Assembly: GCA_003260075.1 (NCBI GenBank) | Contig: QLIY01000006.1 | Location: forward strand, 361,395-425,394 | DNA length: 64,000 nucleotides | Reading direction: 5' to 3' | Source: Phallusia mammillata | Taxonomy: Eukaryota > Chordata > Ascidiacea > Phlebobranchia > Ascidiidae | Shown here: piece after piece, positions 46,300 through 60,289 of the stretch | Position numbering within the stretch: the stretch's first letter is position 1 | Layout: each line of letters opens with the position of its first letter | The notes under the pieces: model-generated | The model's input: the letters and a program-made list of their open reading frames with translations, nothing else | The model's database searches: none | What the model was told of the DNA's origin: nothing | Translations under genes and position numbers: made by a program

Positions 46300-49200
46300 T
46301 GTGTTGAAAAGGTCGACCAGTGATTATCGACGCAAATTTGTGGTCAAACCCACTAGCTTGCCCCGAAACCGACTTTAGCTGTACAAATTCATAAAATACC
46401 TCATAGGTTTAGGCAAAACACGTGTACAGTAAAGGCACTTTACAGAATTGAAGAGCTACCATACAAGTCGTTTAAGTTTCGGAAGTTTATGAATTCGCAC
46501 TTGTTTGTAGAGCAATGGTTTTCGATTGTTGCGTTAGGTTATCAATCGTCTGAAGCACATGGTTTGAAGTGGTGTGGGGCGTAGCTTGTGTGATGTAACA
46601 ATGACATCAGGTGTTATGAGACTTTGTGCATTGTTGACTCGGAGCAAATTTGTCTTGTACTCCAAGGTGTGCATTGTTCAGGCAATCGATAACCCTGTCA
46701 TGATGATAACGTTCGATTATGTTTGGAAAAGGTGTTCGAGAGAATCTACAACATAAGGTACTTTGCAGTTTTAATGAGGCTTTTTTTCAAACAAGATTGG
46801 TGAAATAAAGTAAACAAAACTTCAGTATCTATTTGAATTTTTCTGTTTATACTGCTAAGTCAACCACGCTTTTTTAAACTGACTTGGTGCGCCCAACCAA
46901 AGAGGGCTGTGTTGCTTTGAAACTAGATGTTAATGAAAATTATCATATGCGCTCGTTAAAGAATTGTTCTGAACCACGGGCGTTAAGTTTTTCAGCGAAA
47001 CGTTAACAGCGGTTTGGACGAAAACTGCTACTCTTTTGCGAGTTTATTCCATTGCCTCGTTGACAATAAATGATGTTTGAGCAATTTATGTCATTTGTTG
47101 TTACTGAGGATTATTGTTAGTAGTACAGTTGTCATTTGACTGAACATCTGTGAAGTGGCTCCCTTTTGTGTATTTTATCCCCAGACTTCATTTTGTGAAG
47201 TGTATAATTTATTGCACCTCGTTTACTTCACAATGCTTAGCCTTGTTGGTTTTAACAAATTTGTTGTAAATTCAGGAAAAACAAGTTTAGTGTTCTTGGC
47301 GACAGTTGCTATAATCTTTCCTTCTGTTGTTGGCTTTATTTACTAATTGTGATTCTATGCACTGTGGTTTATTTGTATGGGTAAAAAATACAGTCATAAA
47401 CAGTATGCAAGTTTTATTATCACGGTCAACCCCCTGACTTTGGTCCCTAAATATTTTTGATATCTCTACGTAAGCGCTATGCTTTGCATGTTAAAGTAAC
47501 ATTACTGCAACGTAATTTAGGTGTGTTCCTGTGCGCTTGAAATTACTGCGATTGCGATACGGGTGAATACGCTTCTTCCCACAAAAAAAAACCTAACATT
47601 CTTTCTTTAAAATGTCGAAGTACCTGCTCCCGACCTTCTCTTGAACATTTGCATGCTAAATTTTGTTAGCGTAGTGTTGCCTAAACTTACCTGAACCAAG
47701 TAATAAGCTAATCACATACCACCGAGTATATGCACTCATTGTATAGTTACACTTTAAAAAAAATAGTTTTAGGCAACACTTAACATGGATGCTATACATG
47801 TTTTTTATGTTACAATTTCGAAAACCAACATTTCACAAAAGTGGAATAAAGGTTACTCGTATGCAACCATCGTTACTCCATGACTTCTATTTTAGTCGAC
47901 TTGATAAGCCAGAAGCTATGTGAAAAGGATAATTTATAAGTTTACATAGAATGGAGGATTGTTTGCCAATACCTCGCGATTATTGGTCTTCTGTTTGCTA
48001 ATAAGGGAGCGTTTGTTGCGTCACAGCACATCACCCGTGTCGATGTCAGATTTGTTGCCTAGTATTGTCTTTCAAGGTGAATAAGGTCATGTTTAGCGTC
48101 TGCTACAGCGCAAGATAATAAGTTTGTTGTGAATGCCATATTCAGATTGTTCTTCTATGCTCGACGTCACTTCTATGCGAAGTGCGTTAAAAATTTAACA
48201 AATCTGGACCTTTTTTAACGGTATTAGAAGCTGCATGTATATGTTTGAATGCATAAACTTGACTCTATGGAGTATTGCAGTCTTTAAAACAAACATATCG
48301 GTCAAGCAGGTTGGTTAAAATGCCTTTTGTGCACTTGCGCTGTTTCCAGTGGATGACAGGGCACCCCCCCCCCAAACTTGACTCTATGGAGTATTGCAGT
48401 CTTTAAAACAAACATATCGGTGAAGCAGGTTGGTTAAAATGCCTTTTGTGCACTTGCGCTGTTTGCAGTGGATGACAGGGCGTACATGCTTATGTAAAAT
48501 ATATGTAGTGAACTTTGAACAGTCTACCTTATCTTATTTTAGGACTAAAACGTGGACTTAATGTTTGTTAAAACATCATAAATTGCTGGTTTTGTGATAA
48601 AATTTGTTTTTAAATGTCAAATCGTAAAAAACTGTCGTTTTTATCGCCTTTTAATCTTTTGCGCCGAAAGAGATTGGAAAATAACGAGGCAATTGTACAA
48701 AAAAATGTTGCCAACGGCTATTTTGCTGAGACACTTGCATGTGCTGAAGCATATTACATATTATGTGTTTGCACAAACGACGACTTAAACACCCGCAGAA
48801 GGCAATTGCTTATTTGCGTGCATAAATTTTGCAATTAATTGTGTGTGGTCTGAAAAACTTCACATTATCTTATTTGTCAACACCATAAATCATTTTAGGT
48901 GCATACAAATTAAATATCAGGTGAGATTAATAAATATTGCTGATAAGCAGTAAATATTGCTGGATAACTTAGCCTATTTCGCTGGCTCGTATTGAAAAGA
49001 CAGGGACAGGAAAACTTGTAGGTAATGGTGTTTTACTAGTCGAGGGGTTGTTTCGGGCCTGGTCATAACATCATGCAACCTGACACAATTAGTCCCTTGC
49101 ACCAGCTGCATACACACTCCAGGATAGACGGTTTGAAAGCTCAAGCATTTCCTCATGAAGTACTGCCCACTATCAAGTTACTTGCTGATGTGCTGTAGCG

Positions 49201-52200
49201 CGAGAAGAAGTAAAGAACTTTTTTCTCACCAACCTCTATCGTCATGTGTATATTGATGTTCGCGCGCTGCTGAGTGTGCCATAGTTGTGGCTTCAGGCGC
49301 GTGCTAAACTGCAGATTGTTCGTGACAGGTTTGACAAGAAGTAAGGATTACATTGCTGCATATTTTCGGTCGGGTTTTGTGCCGCAGATGTATAATTGTC
49401 AATGTGATGTATACCAGAGTAGATTTTTGCAATTTTTGAATTTTTTTGAAACTACAGTAAGAATTTCCCGTCATTTAACCAACAAATCAAAAATCTATAC
49501 AAGGGAAGAATATTTAACACCTCTGTTAAGTTAGTCGAGCAACCTAGGCGACAAGCAAAAATTCTTTTTGCAAATTTAATTGGAGCAAATGTTAGCGAGA
49601 TGCATTTAACAAATTCAACCACTGATGTGTTTATTTGCTTATGCGCCGACATTTTGGGGTGAACTTACGAATTCCACGCGAGCGCTCTTGTTTAGTGACA
49701 ACTTATGGACGCATCACCTGGCAAGTACCGGAGATTTGTATGGCGGGAAACGTGTTGTTAGTAATAACCGGTGTGTGTTGCAGGTGACGTTATGCGCGCA
49801 GTGATCTGGCTCAGTGGTAAGCACGGTGGCCGGTAATTTTGCGTACCATTCGGGCTTAACTTACTCTAGCAGATGATAAAAGAGTTTTGGAACATTTTCG
49901 ACTTGTGTTTCTCAGAAATTAGAGAAATTAGAGTTACTCTATTTGGATAGAGGAGATGCTTTGTGGCTGGCGTAAACTTTAATATAAAACACATAAACTT
50001 ATAGGACATATATGATTGAGAAATACTTAGTGTTGTTATACGCTTATTTTTATGATACCCGTGTTTGCAAATCTCGAGGACAAGCAAACACTGCATGTTG
50101 CTCCTGGCGTCAAAGCTTTGTTTGCCCAAGCTAAAGCTATACTGAAGTTTTTTAAAACCCCTATTAAGCTGTGAGGTCTTCGACCGTTTAACATCCTGTG
50201 TGGCCTAAAACCCCAGTAGCACTGACCCTAGTGTTATGTTTAAGTAAAAGGCCAACGGTTAAATACTTGTGTCTAGAATACTGTGGGTGTTGACAATAGT
50301 TTATCGAATAATTTCTGTAATCGAACGTAATGAAAGGTTGTAATTCTAGTACTAACCCGGTTGCTTCAACGGCGGCTATCCCATGTTTTTGTACAAAAAA
50401 AAGTGTTCCGAACTGTGAAAGCTGAGTTTTCTGGGTTATATAAATAGGAAGTGAAGGACATTTCCACGAAATTTGCAGCCTTGCGCCGCGTGACTGGCGG
50501 ATATGCTAGTGAGTGCCGAAATATATGAAGACCAACCCGCTTGTATTGATATTTTTGTGATACGGTGTGTACGTTAAACCACCACTGTGGTGTATATATG
50601 TGAAAGTCATATAAGTGCGCAATCGAAAGGGAAAGATTTAAAAAAGTAAAAGAAATTAAAACTGATGAAAGTTATTGTTTAGCAGCTGGCAAGTAGTGAA
50701 ATAAGTTGTATAAAATATCATCTAAAAATACTGCAAGTGTGACTCATTACAAAATCACCACAGTTCTTATTTGTTATGTAAACTTCTTACTGTTTTAAAT
50801 ATAAAACGTGCTTAGAAATACCGATGTTTGTCACACATCACTATGTTTAAAAAATAATGTAACGTGCTGAGAAAAAGCCTAAAATTGCACTCAGTTTTGC
50901 ATCCTTAAAAACAGGGAATTATAGTGCACACAAAGGTTCAAATTGCCCTCTGTGTGCAATTTTGAATCCTTCGTGAGTAAATTACAATGCAGGGTTATCT
51001 AACATACAACCTAGCCCAATTTCATTATGTGGGGTTTGGCGTGAGTCTGTCGTTAACGAGGCCGTGAAACAAAATAAAATTCCGCCGGGTTACGTGGATA
51101 ATTTTCCCGGTGATTTCGTGGTTGCTCGACGTATTTTAACAAGCCATGATCTGTTGATTAATTTCTATCATTTTGACGTAGGAGTACATGTTTGTATGTC
51201 TATAAAAGTCCGCTTTGGTGACTTTTTAAATTTAACTTCGTTTTGCAAATTAAGTTTATCGGTAAGTGAACAATCGTTTTTCAAGTTTTAGGTATTTAAA
51301 CTTGAACGTGAAGCTATTTGCAAACAATTGTTTATCTTGTGAGGCTATTATAAAACGATCGGAATGCCATGCAGTCAATATTGGTCCAAAAGCAAAAGTG
51401 TGAATTGATGAATGGTTTGCCACTGCGGGATAGCAGGCAGTTACCCATATCCTTCAACACGTGTGTCTTGTCTGTTGACATCTCCCAATGTCCCGTGGTG
51501 ACTTAACATATTGCGTTTCACTTTCCACCGTAGGAACCCAAGGACAGCCAGGGTCTGATAAATAAGCAACAATGGTGTTGTTTAGGTATATTTCTTGTCG
51601 CTGTAATTAAGACGATTTATCCGATAAAAACGTCAAAGATTATTTATCAAAAAAGGGGTGTTTACACTTTAGAAAACTGCTCTTAGCTTTAAAATTGCCA
51701 ATTTGAATACGTCAATGTTGTTTAAAGACAAAAAAATACTTGCTTGTAGTTTTTTAAGTGTACAAAGTTTCTTTAAAATGCCACAAACACTTATGTTTGA
51801 TAATTCGCGGGTCTACATCTCTTACGCGGAGCTATTGTAAATAGTCCTGTCATTTCGGTTGTGTTTCTGGTTCATTAACGTGTTAAGTTTGTAGTTGTGG
51901 TTGTTTTGTGTTGTTAAGTGCTTATGAAGTTCAAGATAGACCTTTGGAGCCCGGTGGGATTTTTCTTTATTACGTCATTCTAAAAAAGAATGTTGTCTAC
52001 CTAACAACTGTTGTTGCGGCCTAATGGTGTTTGAATTGCCTCGTCGAAAACACACAGTTCATTGCGTTCGACAGTAAAATTAGTCGGGCCTCCGTTCTGC
52101 CTGTTTACAGATCGTCAATTAGTTTCATGTTTTTTAAAAAAAAGTAGGTGTGACTGTTTGTGTATTCGTTAAATTTGCTTGAAAGGTGTCTTTTAGCTTT

Positions 52201-54703
52201 ATACTTTGATGAGTTTTTATCAAAGTAAAGGTCGCTGCTGTCACTTTTGCGATATTACTGCTAATACAATACACAATAAAGCGTAACAGATCACTGCAAA
52301 ACAGCGATCAACAAGGACCTCATATTTAATGTAATTCATGAGCATAACAAATAGCTGCAGTAGTCTCTAGTTTTTGCAAATCTCGAGATTTTGCCATAAC
52401 GAAACCTGACCGCTCTTCCAACCACTTAAACCGACGATTAGATCATAACAGACTCAAACGCGCAATAAAGGGGTGTAAGATTTCCATGTGTTGATTGAAA
52501 CGATGTGAAAACGATTTGTAAGTCGAGGTCGCGGGTAATTGATGGAACAGCTTTGTAGCTGCACGCTTTAGTCTGTCATCATCAGTTAACTTTGCCTACC
52601 CGCCTTTTGTAACTCGAGAAGCCTGGTTTTAATCTGATTGACCGCTTCCTTGCGCTGCTTCACTGGCTCTATCATGACTTTTAGTGGGCCTGATTTAACT
52701 TGATTAAATGGAGTTTATAACTTGATTACTTAAATGTTGTTTAGTATTAGGCATCCCATTGCCCCCCCCCCGAAGCCTGGTTTTAATCTGATTGACCGCT
52801 TCCTTGCGCTGCTTCACTGACTCTATCAGGACTTTTAGTGGGCCTGATTTAACCTGATTAAATGGAGTTTATAACTTGATTAATTAAATGTTGTTTAGTA
52901 TTAGGCATCCCATTTATTTACATGTTTGACATCACTTTAACTTTTAACGAAGTGCAAAATCTAAAATGTACAACTTGAGCTTATAAAGGAAATGCTATTT
53001 GATCACAAAAACATGATTTGTTACGTCAACTAAATTCCGCCACGAAAGGTTTGTATTCAGCCAAACCACATGAGTCACGAAGCTCTTCAGGTCGACGAAA
53101 TCACGTACCGCAAATCTTCGTCGTTAATCTAACTCATGTCAAATGGCGTACCAAGCCTTGTTTACTCGATATTCTATAGCTGTTGTTCACTAAACAAGCA
53201 ATAGAAAAGACTAGTCTCAGATTTAATACCCTTCGTTTGAAATGTGTGCGTTAGTATGGGATTTTCTATGTGGGTGGGAAATTGGAGTACATGAATTGCA
53301 ATCTATTGATGCCCCCCCCCCATAGCTGTTGTTCACTAAACAAGCAATAGAAAAGACTAGTCTCAGATTCAATACCCTTCGTTTGAAATATGTGCGTTAG
53401 TATGGGATTATCTATGTGGGTGGGAAATTGGAGCACCTGAAATGCAAGCTATTGATGTAAAGACGTCAAAATATGCCATAAGCTTGGATATCAAACTTTT
53501 GTATCGGAGACTTTGCACTTAAACAATTCCGTTTCAATATGTTTGTTTGACTAAATTATCTGAAGAGGTGGAAAAACCATTTAGCCTGATTGCTTTGAAT
53601 GTCAGTATCATGGATAATTGCGTGCCTAGTTCACTAAATAAGGTGATGAGTGAAATATACGAAATTCGAAAACTGTTGTTTGAAGTTCGCAATGGCATCT
53701 TTGATTTATTTGAACACAAAAACGCCATTTGTTGAGACCTTGCGTTTTTGTCACCCTCAAACACCGAAAAGTCACGAAATGTGGATCTGAGATCATTGTC
53801 CCATCTCTCTGTTATGTTTGTCCACTTCAAACTTTCTTATTTCTTCGGGGATTAGTTTCAGCTTCTGTTCGCGCGTTAAAGCCTCGTTTTTCATTGTTGA
53901 GTCAAAGCTTTAAACCTCTTTACCTCGACGTCTACTAAACCCCATTCAAATCTATTGATTGATGCCCCCCCCCCACGGACCCCTAAAGGACCGCGGACCC
54001 CAGTTTGGGAACCGCTGATGTAAAGACTTCAAAATATGCCATAAGCTTGGATATTTAACTTTTGTATAGGATTGCACTCAAACAATTCCGTTTCAATATG
54101 TTTGTTTGACTAAATTATCTGAAGAGGTGGAAACACCATTAAGCCTGATTGCTTTGAATGTCAGTATCATGGCTAATTACGCATCTAGTCCACTAAATAA
54201 GGTGATCAGTGAAAAATACGGAATTCGAAAACTGTTGTTTGAACCTCGCAATGGCATCTTTGATTTATTTGAACACAAAAACGCCATTTGGTGAAACCTT
54301 GCATTTTTGTCACCCTCAAACACCGAAAAGTCACGAAATGTAGATCCGAAATCATTGTCCCGTCTCTCTGTTTTGTTTGTCCACTTCAAACTTTCTTATT
54401 TCTTCGGGGATTAGTTTCAGCTTCTGTTCGCGCGTTAAAGCCTCGTTTCATTGTTGAGTCAAAGCTTTAAAGTTTAAACCTCTTTACCTCGACATCTACT
54501 AAACCCCATTCAAATCTCAATACTGTGGGCACTGATGGTTTTCAATCTATCCCTAAGTTAAAAAGCTGAACGGCTGTTTGAAAATATTTGTTTGCCGTTG
54601 TTGTGGTGTCTAATTAGCGTAGAATGAATTTTGTCGTATGTTCAGGCCTGAAGTTTTGCGAAGTGTAAATTATTCGACTATTATCCCGCAGGACCCCCCC
54701 CCC
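46296..54703. other. Gene-poor region, reversed block with five duplicated joins
   Basis: No gene was recognised. Pairs around 10-C runs: 48255-48363 with 48374-48482; 52617-52761 with 52772-52915; 53178-53311 with 53322-53456; 53456-53950 with about 54015-54515; 54570-54693 with 54704-54791. The fourth pair differs by DNA ending in AGTTTGGGAACCGCTG at 53990-54017, a hAT-like end found only in the right copy. The last pair differs by an indel of about 28 bp near 54625-54650. Confidence 0.5.
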
Positions 54704-57700
54704 TTTGAAAATATTTGTTTGCCGTTGTTGTGGTGTCTAATTAGCGTAGAAGTTTTGCGAAGTGTAAATTATTCGACTATTATCCCGCAGGGAAAAGGTC
54801 AAAACAGCACCCGTTAAAGTTTGCAAAACAATTGTTCGTGTAGTTAAGCTTTGCAAATTAAGAAAAACAGAAGAGTGCTTGTGTAGAGACAAACACGAGT
54901 TTAAGACAAACACGATTGTGTAAAAAAAGGACAAAACTTTTTTATAGACCTATAAAAGTGACAACTCAAAATTTAATGATCTACCAAAAGTTCGTATTAC
55001 TCGTTTTATATTCGTTTCGAATTTGGTTGCGTAAATCTTGTAGCACTATAGACAACTGAACGATCTCTTCTAGTCTGCTTGCGGGCTGGCGCCGACAATT
55101 TAACGACACTCAGCATTCATATGGATTACAACATTTACGAGTGGTTAATTTAAACGTCTTGCCGACCAAGAAGTGCGCTTGCCTAGATAACTTTCAACAT
55201 TGCTAACCGCACTCGTGTGTACAACTTTAGCGGTTGGTAATTGTTATGCATTTTCTTGCTGTTGTTTGTACAAGTAGGTACTTTTACAGTCACGTGGAGG
55301 ATATTAGGCAAAAATTTAAAATGGTTGTATAAATAGACGAAAAGTTTATCTGGTTCAGTCTAGTTTTGTGTTTGTTTGTATAAATCTGTTACAGTCGTTT
55401 ATCGACAACAACTTGATTAATCGATCTTGCATTGTTTCATTAACTCTAAATTATAAAATCGTTACATGCGACATAAAACTTTTTAAAAATTAACTGTGTT
55501 ACTAGTTTGCAGACATTTTTGTCTAATTTTATAACAAGGCGTTAACAACATGGTTTTCTGTGACTGCACGAAGCTTGACCGGGTAAACAAGCCTAGAGCT
55601 GAACTCATGTGTTTTAGCGTAACTTAACGCGCCTGCGAAAATCCATCTTACACATCAAACCAGAGCTCGGCATCGAGTGAAACATAAAACTATTGTTTCC
55701 AGTCTTTCATTCAACTAAATCGCTAGTAAAGGCATTCCTTTGATGATCGTGTAGAGTTTACGCAGTACGCGTGGCGTTTTGCTACCTTGGTATGTACTGA
55801 CGTAGTTTCGCTTTGTTTCCGCTACTGAGGAAAACGCTGGCAACACACATTTTTTGTAAAATAGTCAAATTCTTCCACCGCCGTCTGTTTCGAGACTGAT
55901 TTGGAATGTTCAATGCATTTTCCAATTGGCTAAAAAGATTGCCATAGTATGAATTGCATAACATATGTGCAGCCTAACCCAGGACAGGTTTAGTCGTTTA
56001 ACTGGTATTTACTCGTTGCTTGCTGTCAAATACCGTATTTTGAAAAAAGACAATAATGGAACAAAAGGCGTTTACATGCAGCTTGCCCAATAGTTTCAAT
56101 TTTTGCGTGATTATATCCTGAACGATTTTATTCCCAAAACGCTACAAAACTGCATTCTAATCTACATTGGTATATGTATTTATAGTCCAGACAAAAACAG
56201 TCGCGCTATTCGTTAACTGAGGGGTTGTAAATTTTTAAAATGTAACAATTGGGCAGGAGCTTGGCCGAATGGTTCCATATACGGACATAAAAATAACATC
56301 AAAAATTAAGTTGGGTAAATTTTTGGGCGCAGGTGACAGACTTCCAGCTGTCCAGATAAGGTGCTTCATCTGCTTTAAGTGACTTCCTACTGATGCAAAT
56401 GTCCTTATACGCCGGTGATCAATCAAGGCAGATCACAGGAGTAACATTGCGCGGACGCATGAAAGTTTGTCGCAGTGAAAACGTCACTCACCGCGAGTTC
56501 GGCACTCGCACCAAAGGAAAGTCCGCGAAAATTCGGGAAGGAAGTAAATCATCTTCCTGATTTTGTTTGTAATGATTGACGCAATACTCGCGTAATCTGT
56601 GTATATCAGTTAACTTTTACGCTCACACTAAGTTGAATTCGGGAACAGGGTTTAGTGAATGACAAGTTCTGCTTGATTTTCAAAATTTTAGAGAAGTTTC
56701 TTGAGTCAAGTAAGTTTGTATATCAAGGAAATGGTTGGAAGATTGACAACTTTGATGTTTTTTTGACTTTTTGTGAAAGACCAAGTGAGGGCATAAAGTT
56801 TGCTGACATTTGTCGCGTGCCAAATAAGTTTAACCTCTCTAGGAAATGTCATTCGAATTTCGTCAACTTGTTTACGATCATTAAACTTGTGTGTATTTAC
56901 TGTAACTTTAAAGTGTTTGTTTGTTTTTAACTCGGATGTAAAAATCTTAATCCAAGCGGCTGTCAGATCCTACTAAAGTTTCGCCAAATTAGTTAAACTA
57001 AACCAAAACAATAAACTTTACACAACGCCAATTTATGTTTGTTTCTGTAATCGAATGACATATAGATGTTTAAACTTTACCAAAACTTGGTAATGGGCAA
57101 TAATTTAGGTTATGTAAACAAAAATGAACAACAAAGTTCTTTACGAAATATCTTATTTTAAAAAATCTATGCAATACTCACAATGTATTTCAACCTCGTT
57201 TTATGTTAATCTTTGAATTGCTTGTTGTGGGGCCACGCTTTTTATTGACGTTTACCACATGGTACAGTATTAGGGTAACCTATTAGTCACACGGTCCTAT
57301 GTTGTTGCCAAGGTTATTGAACTTCAGTTAAATGTTAAGTGTAGCCTCGCATTTACAATGGGAATATACATGTGCCAATCACTGTTTGTTATTTCCTATC
57401 GCGTGCTGTGACACAATAGTCCACCCGACAATGTGCATGTGAGGAAATGTCGTGGGTAGGGGGTTTGATTGTGATGACGTCACGTCCTCTGGCGGCCGGG
57501 TACGTGATGTGATTTTATTTACGCGGTGACAATCTTTGCTGAATTGACTCAAAATGCTTCATGCTGTCCAAACGCATGGAAGTGTGACGTTATAGTGTTG
57601 AAATATTTGGATGCAAACAAATTTAAAGCCAATGTGGGTTAGGGCGTTGGTTCGTTGGTCGCGTTTATTGACTAGACTTGGGTGCAAAGATTTGGTGATT

Positions 57701-60289
57701 TTTGACAATTATTAGTTTGTGTCATTTTTTTTACGAATAAATTATATTCTGAGGTTCAGTACATCTCGCAATCCAGCAAATGCGCCGATTTTATCTCAGT
57801 TTATTTATTTGCACTTTGGATCGATTTTTGGTATAATGGTTTACTAATTAATTGACGTTAATATTTCATGAAAATATTATGTATAATAGAAAAAATATAT
57901 TTGAGTAAAATATAACGTTTCGACGAATCTTTTGTTTTAGTTGCGTACATTTATTAAATGGTTTTCACAGTAAATACACTTGAATATATTTTGAACTAGT
58001 GTCGACGAAACGTCTTTTTTTAAATGTTAGCGTGTTATCTTGGTCAGTAATTTGTATCAACGTTTTTGCTTAAAAGTGTTTTGCACCTTTCAAAGGAATT
58101 CGCCCATCTTTTTCCGTTAGCTTCTAAAGCTATTGCTGTTTTTCATGTGCACCGTTAGGTCAAAAATAACTGTGGCATTTGTAACTAGTAATAAGGTGTT
58201 GTATATAGGACCAATGTGTGCAGTATATGTGAATTGTAATGTAAAACAAATGACAGTGTACAGAAAAAACACGTTTCGAACGTAAATTTAGTCTCATATA
58301 TCGTTTCTCAGTACAAGTCATCGCCATTTGTATTGAGAAGGCAGCAATTATATGCAAACCACATGTGAATTTTCACACGCCTGAATCATCACTTAATCGT
58401 GAATTCCGTAAAAACCGGTGCACATTTTTAGACTTAATAAACAGCATGACAAACCACTAAACAGAGCTTCTAAACCAAAAATTTGGAGCACAACTGCTGG
58501 TATTAAGATTACCTTGAGCGAACACGACTAAGCGAACGATAAAAAAACTTGAAATAAAGCGAACGTACCGCCATTACTTTACATTTCACATCATACATTT
58601 GTAATACAGATATCCATATAGGTTTGAATACCGTCTTGCATTCAATGTAAAGTCGCTGAATTAAATACTCACTTGGCTTTTGTAAACCTTTGCCGACATT
58701 TACCAAGTGACATTTCACGTTAGTTACGCTGAAGACATAAGCGTACGAAAATGTATGAAATGCTTTGGAAACCCTAGTTAAGCATATTCTCACATTTTAA
58801 TGGGATATTTATTCCAGTATCTGTCACCCCATGACAAATAAGGACAAAAAACATGAAAGATAGGTGGCAAGTATATCAAAAATAATGTCATGCATTTATA
58901 TGTTTTAGCTTTGGCCACTTGGTTTTATTCAAGGTAAATTTTCTATTTAGTCCATTATTTAATCTTTTTGTCATTGCTGAGAAGTTTGCCAACACCCCAA
59001 ATGGGTTGGAATTTTTCACTAACCTCCTCTATACATAACCCACCGCTATCACAGGCAACAGAGCAAAAATGACAGATCAATGACAAGCGCCCATCATCAC
59101 CAGCCCCGCGTTAAGCGGTCTGTTTCAACCGTGGTGGTGATTACGAATAGCTACTGCGGCCGTTGCCCAAGCTTTTAGAGTCCGAAGTATGACAATAATT
59201 CTTTCAAGTGCTTTCCTATGCGCCCAAAAAATTTGACAGGCCAGCACGAGGCGTTCTTATTGGTGCGCATTAAAGCGTAACGATTCATCACACTCTGTCA
59301 AATTTCAAGTGGCATTTGATTGATGGCAGCTGACAGTTTTTGCTCGTCAAGGGGCAATTACATGCCACTCAGGAGGCACTTTAAGAAGGGTGTCTGTGTT
59401 GAGTAGTGCGGTATGCTAGATTGACCACAAAGTTATTGCTTAGGTGAACAACTTGTTGTTGTTAATTGTTTGGCCAGCTAAAATGGGAAAAAGATTGCCA
59501 CGTTGGGTGGCACGAGCACTAAATGAAGTATTTCAAACGTTTAAAGCATTTCAAACAAAAGTTTTTGATGGTATGATTTTTTATATCAAAGGGATTATAA
59601 ATCACCAATTTTACGAAAGTTCCAGACTATTGGTGTAGCTGAGAACGTGGTGTGTAATTTGTATTCCTAATGTCTACTGTTGCTCTGCAATTTCATCCCT
59701 AAAAGTTGTGGCGCACTGATCCCAACCACAAATTTTCACGACGCTTATGTTACGTAATATTTAGGCAACAGATTGAGGAAGTGAAGCAACTCGTTATGTC
59801 TTACTTATTTGTATTTCAAGAAGCAATATCTTTGTTTTTGGTTCATTGCCACTTCCTTACATACTTCCCAGGTTTGGTTTTTGTATCACATCCCTCTAAA
59901 ATTACCTTGTTTACTGTAATCAACGCATAGCCTATAGCGGCTGTTATGCGATGCAAAAATAACTGAAATTTCAGCTTCTCGCGTTTAAGTGATTTTGTTC
60001 GCGTGTTGTCTGTTTACATATTCCACGGTTCTAATTTACGCTTAAAGAAATAAACAACATCATTGCTACGCAGTTACTGAGAACTTACATGCTGTTTGCA
60101 TTTGAGCGAAACAAATCAAACGGTCTGTGGTATAATTTTCAGGATATATTGTTATGCATACGTAAATATTTTTCACCAAAACATGCAGTCACATCGCTTA
60201 ACAGTGGTTCCTTTTTAGATGACATTTAACATGATTTATTCTCATTGCAAAATTCTTTGTGTTTCCTAGATTACAGCAGGCAAATCACA
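54704..60289. other. Gene-poor region upstream of the receptor gene
   Basis: About 5.6 kb without G or C runs and without a recognisable gene. Short frames (for example 58509-58793 minus, 56655-56930 plus) carry no known domain. It likely contains the receptor promoter and possibly an untranslated first exon; an acceptor-like CCTAG (near 60265-60269) precedes the start codon by about 20 bases. Confidence 0.4.

Noticed and set aside
48614..48838. A 74-codon ATG-started frame (MSNRKKLSFLSP...)
   Set aside because: No recognisable domain, splice support or polyadenylation context. Frames of this length are expected by chance in 27 kb.
49796..49870. tRNA-like A-box sequence (GGCTCAGTGGTAAGC)
   Set aside because: No matching B box or cloverleaf closing stem could be found within tRNA distance.
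53547..54294. A 62-codon frame open in both allelic copies (53547-53735 and 54106-54294)
   Set aside because: The differences between copies are mostly amino-acid changing, including Pro, Cys and charge changes. There is no ATG at the start, so it behaves like noncoding DNA.
56245..56430. tRNA-Ser-like start (GCTTGGCCGAATGGTT) and a minus-strand frame over it
   Set aside because: No acceptor stem or T-loop follows and the frame has no known domain. It may be a decayed repeat, but the support is too weak.
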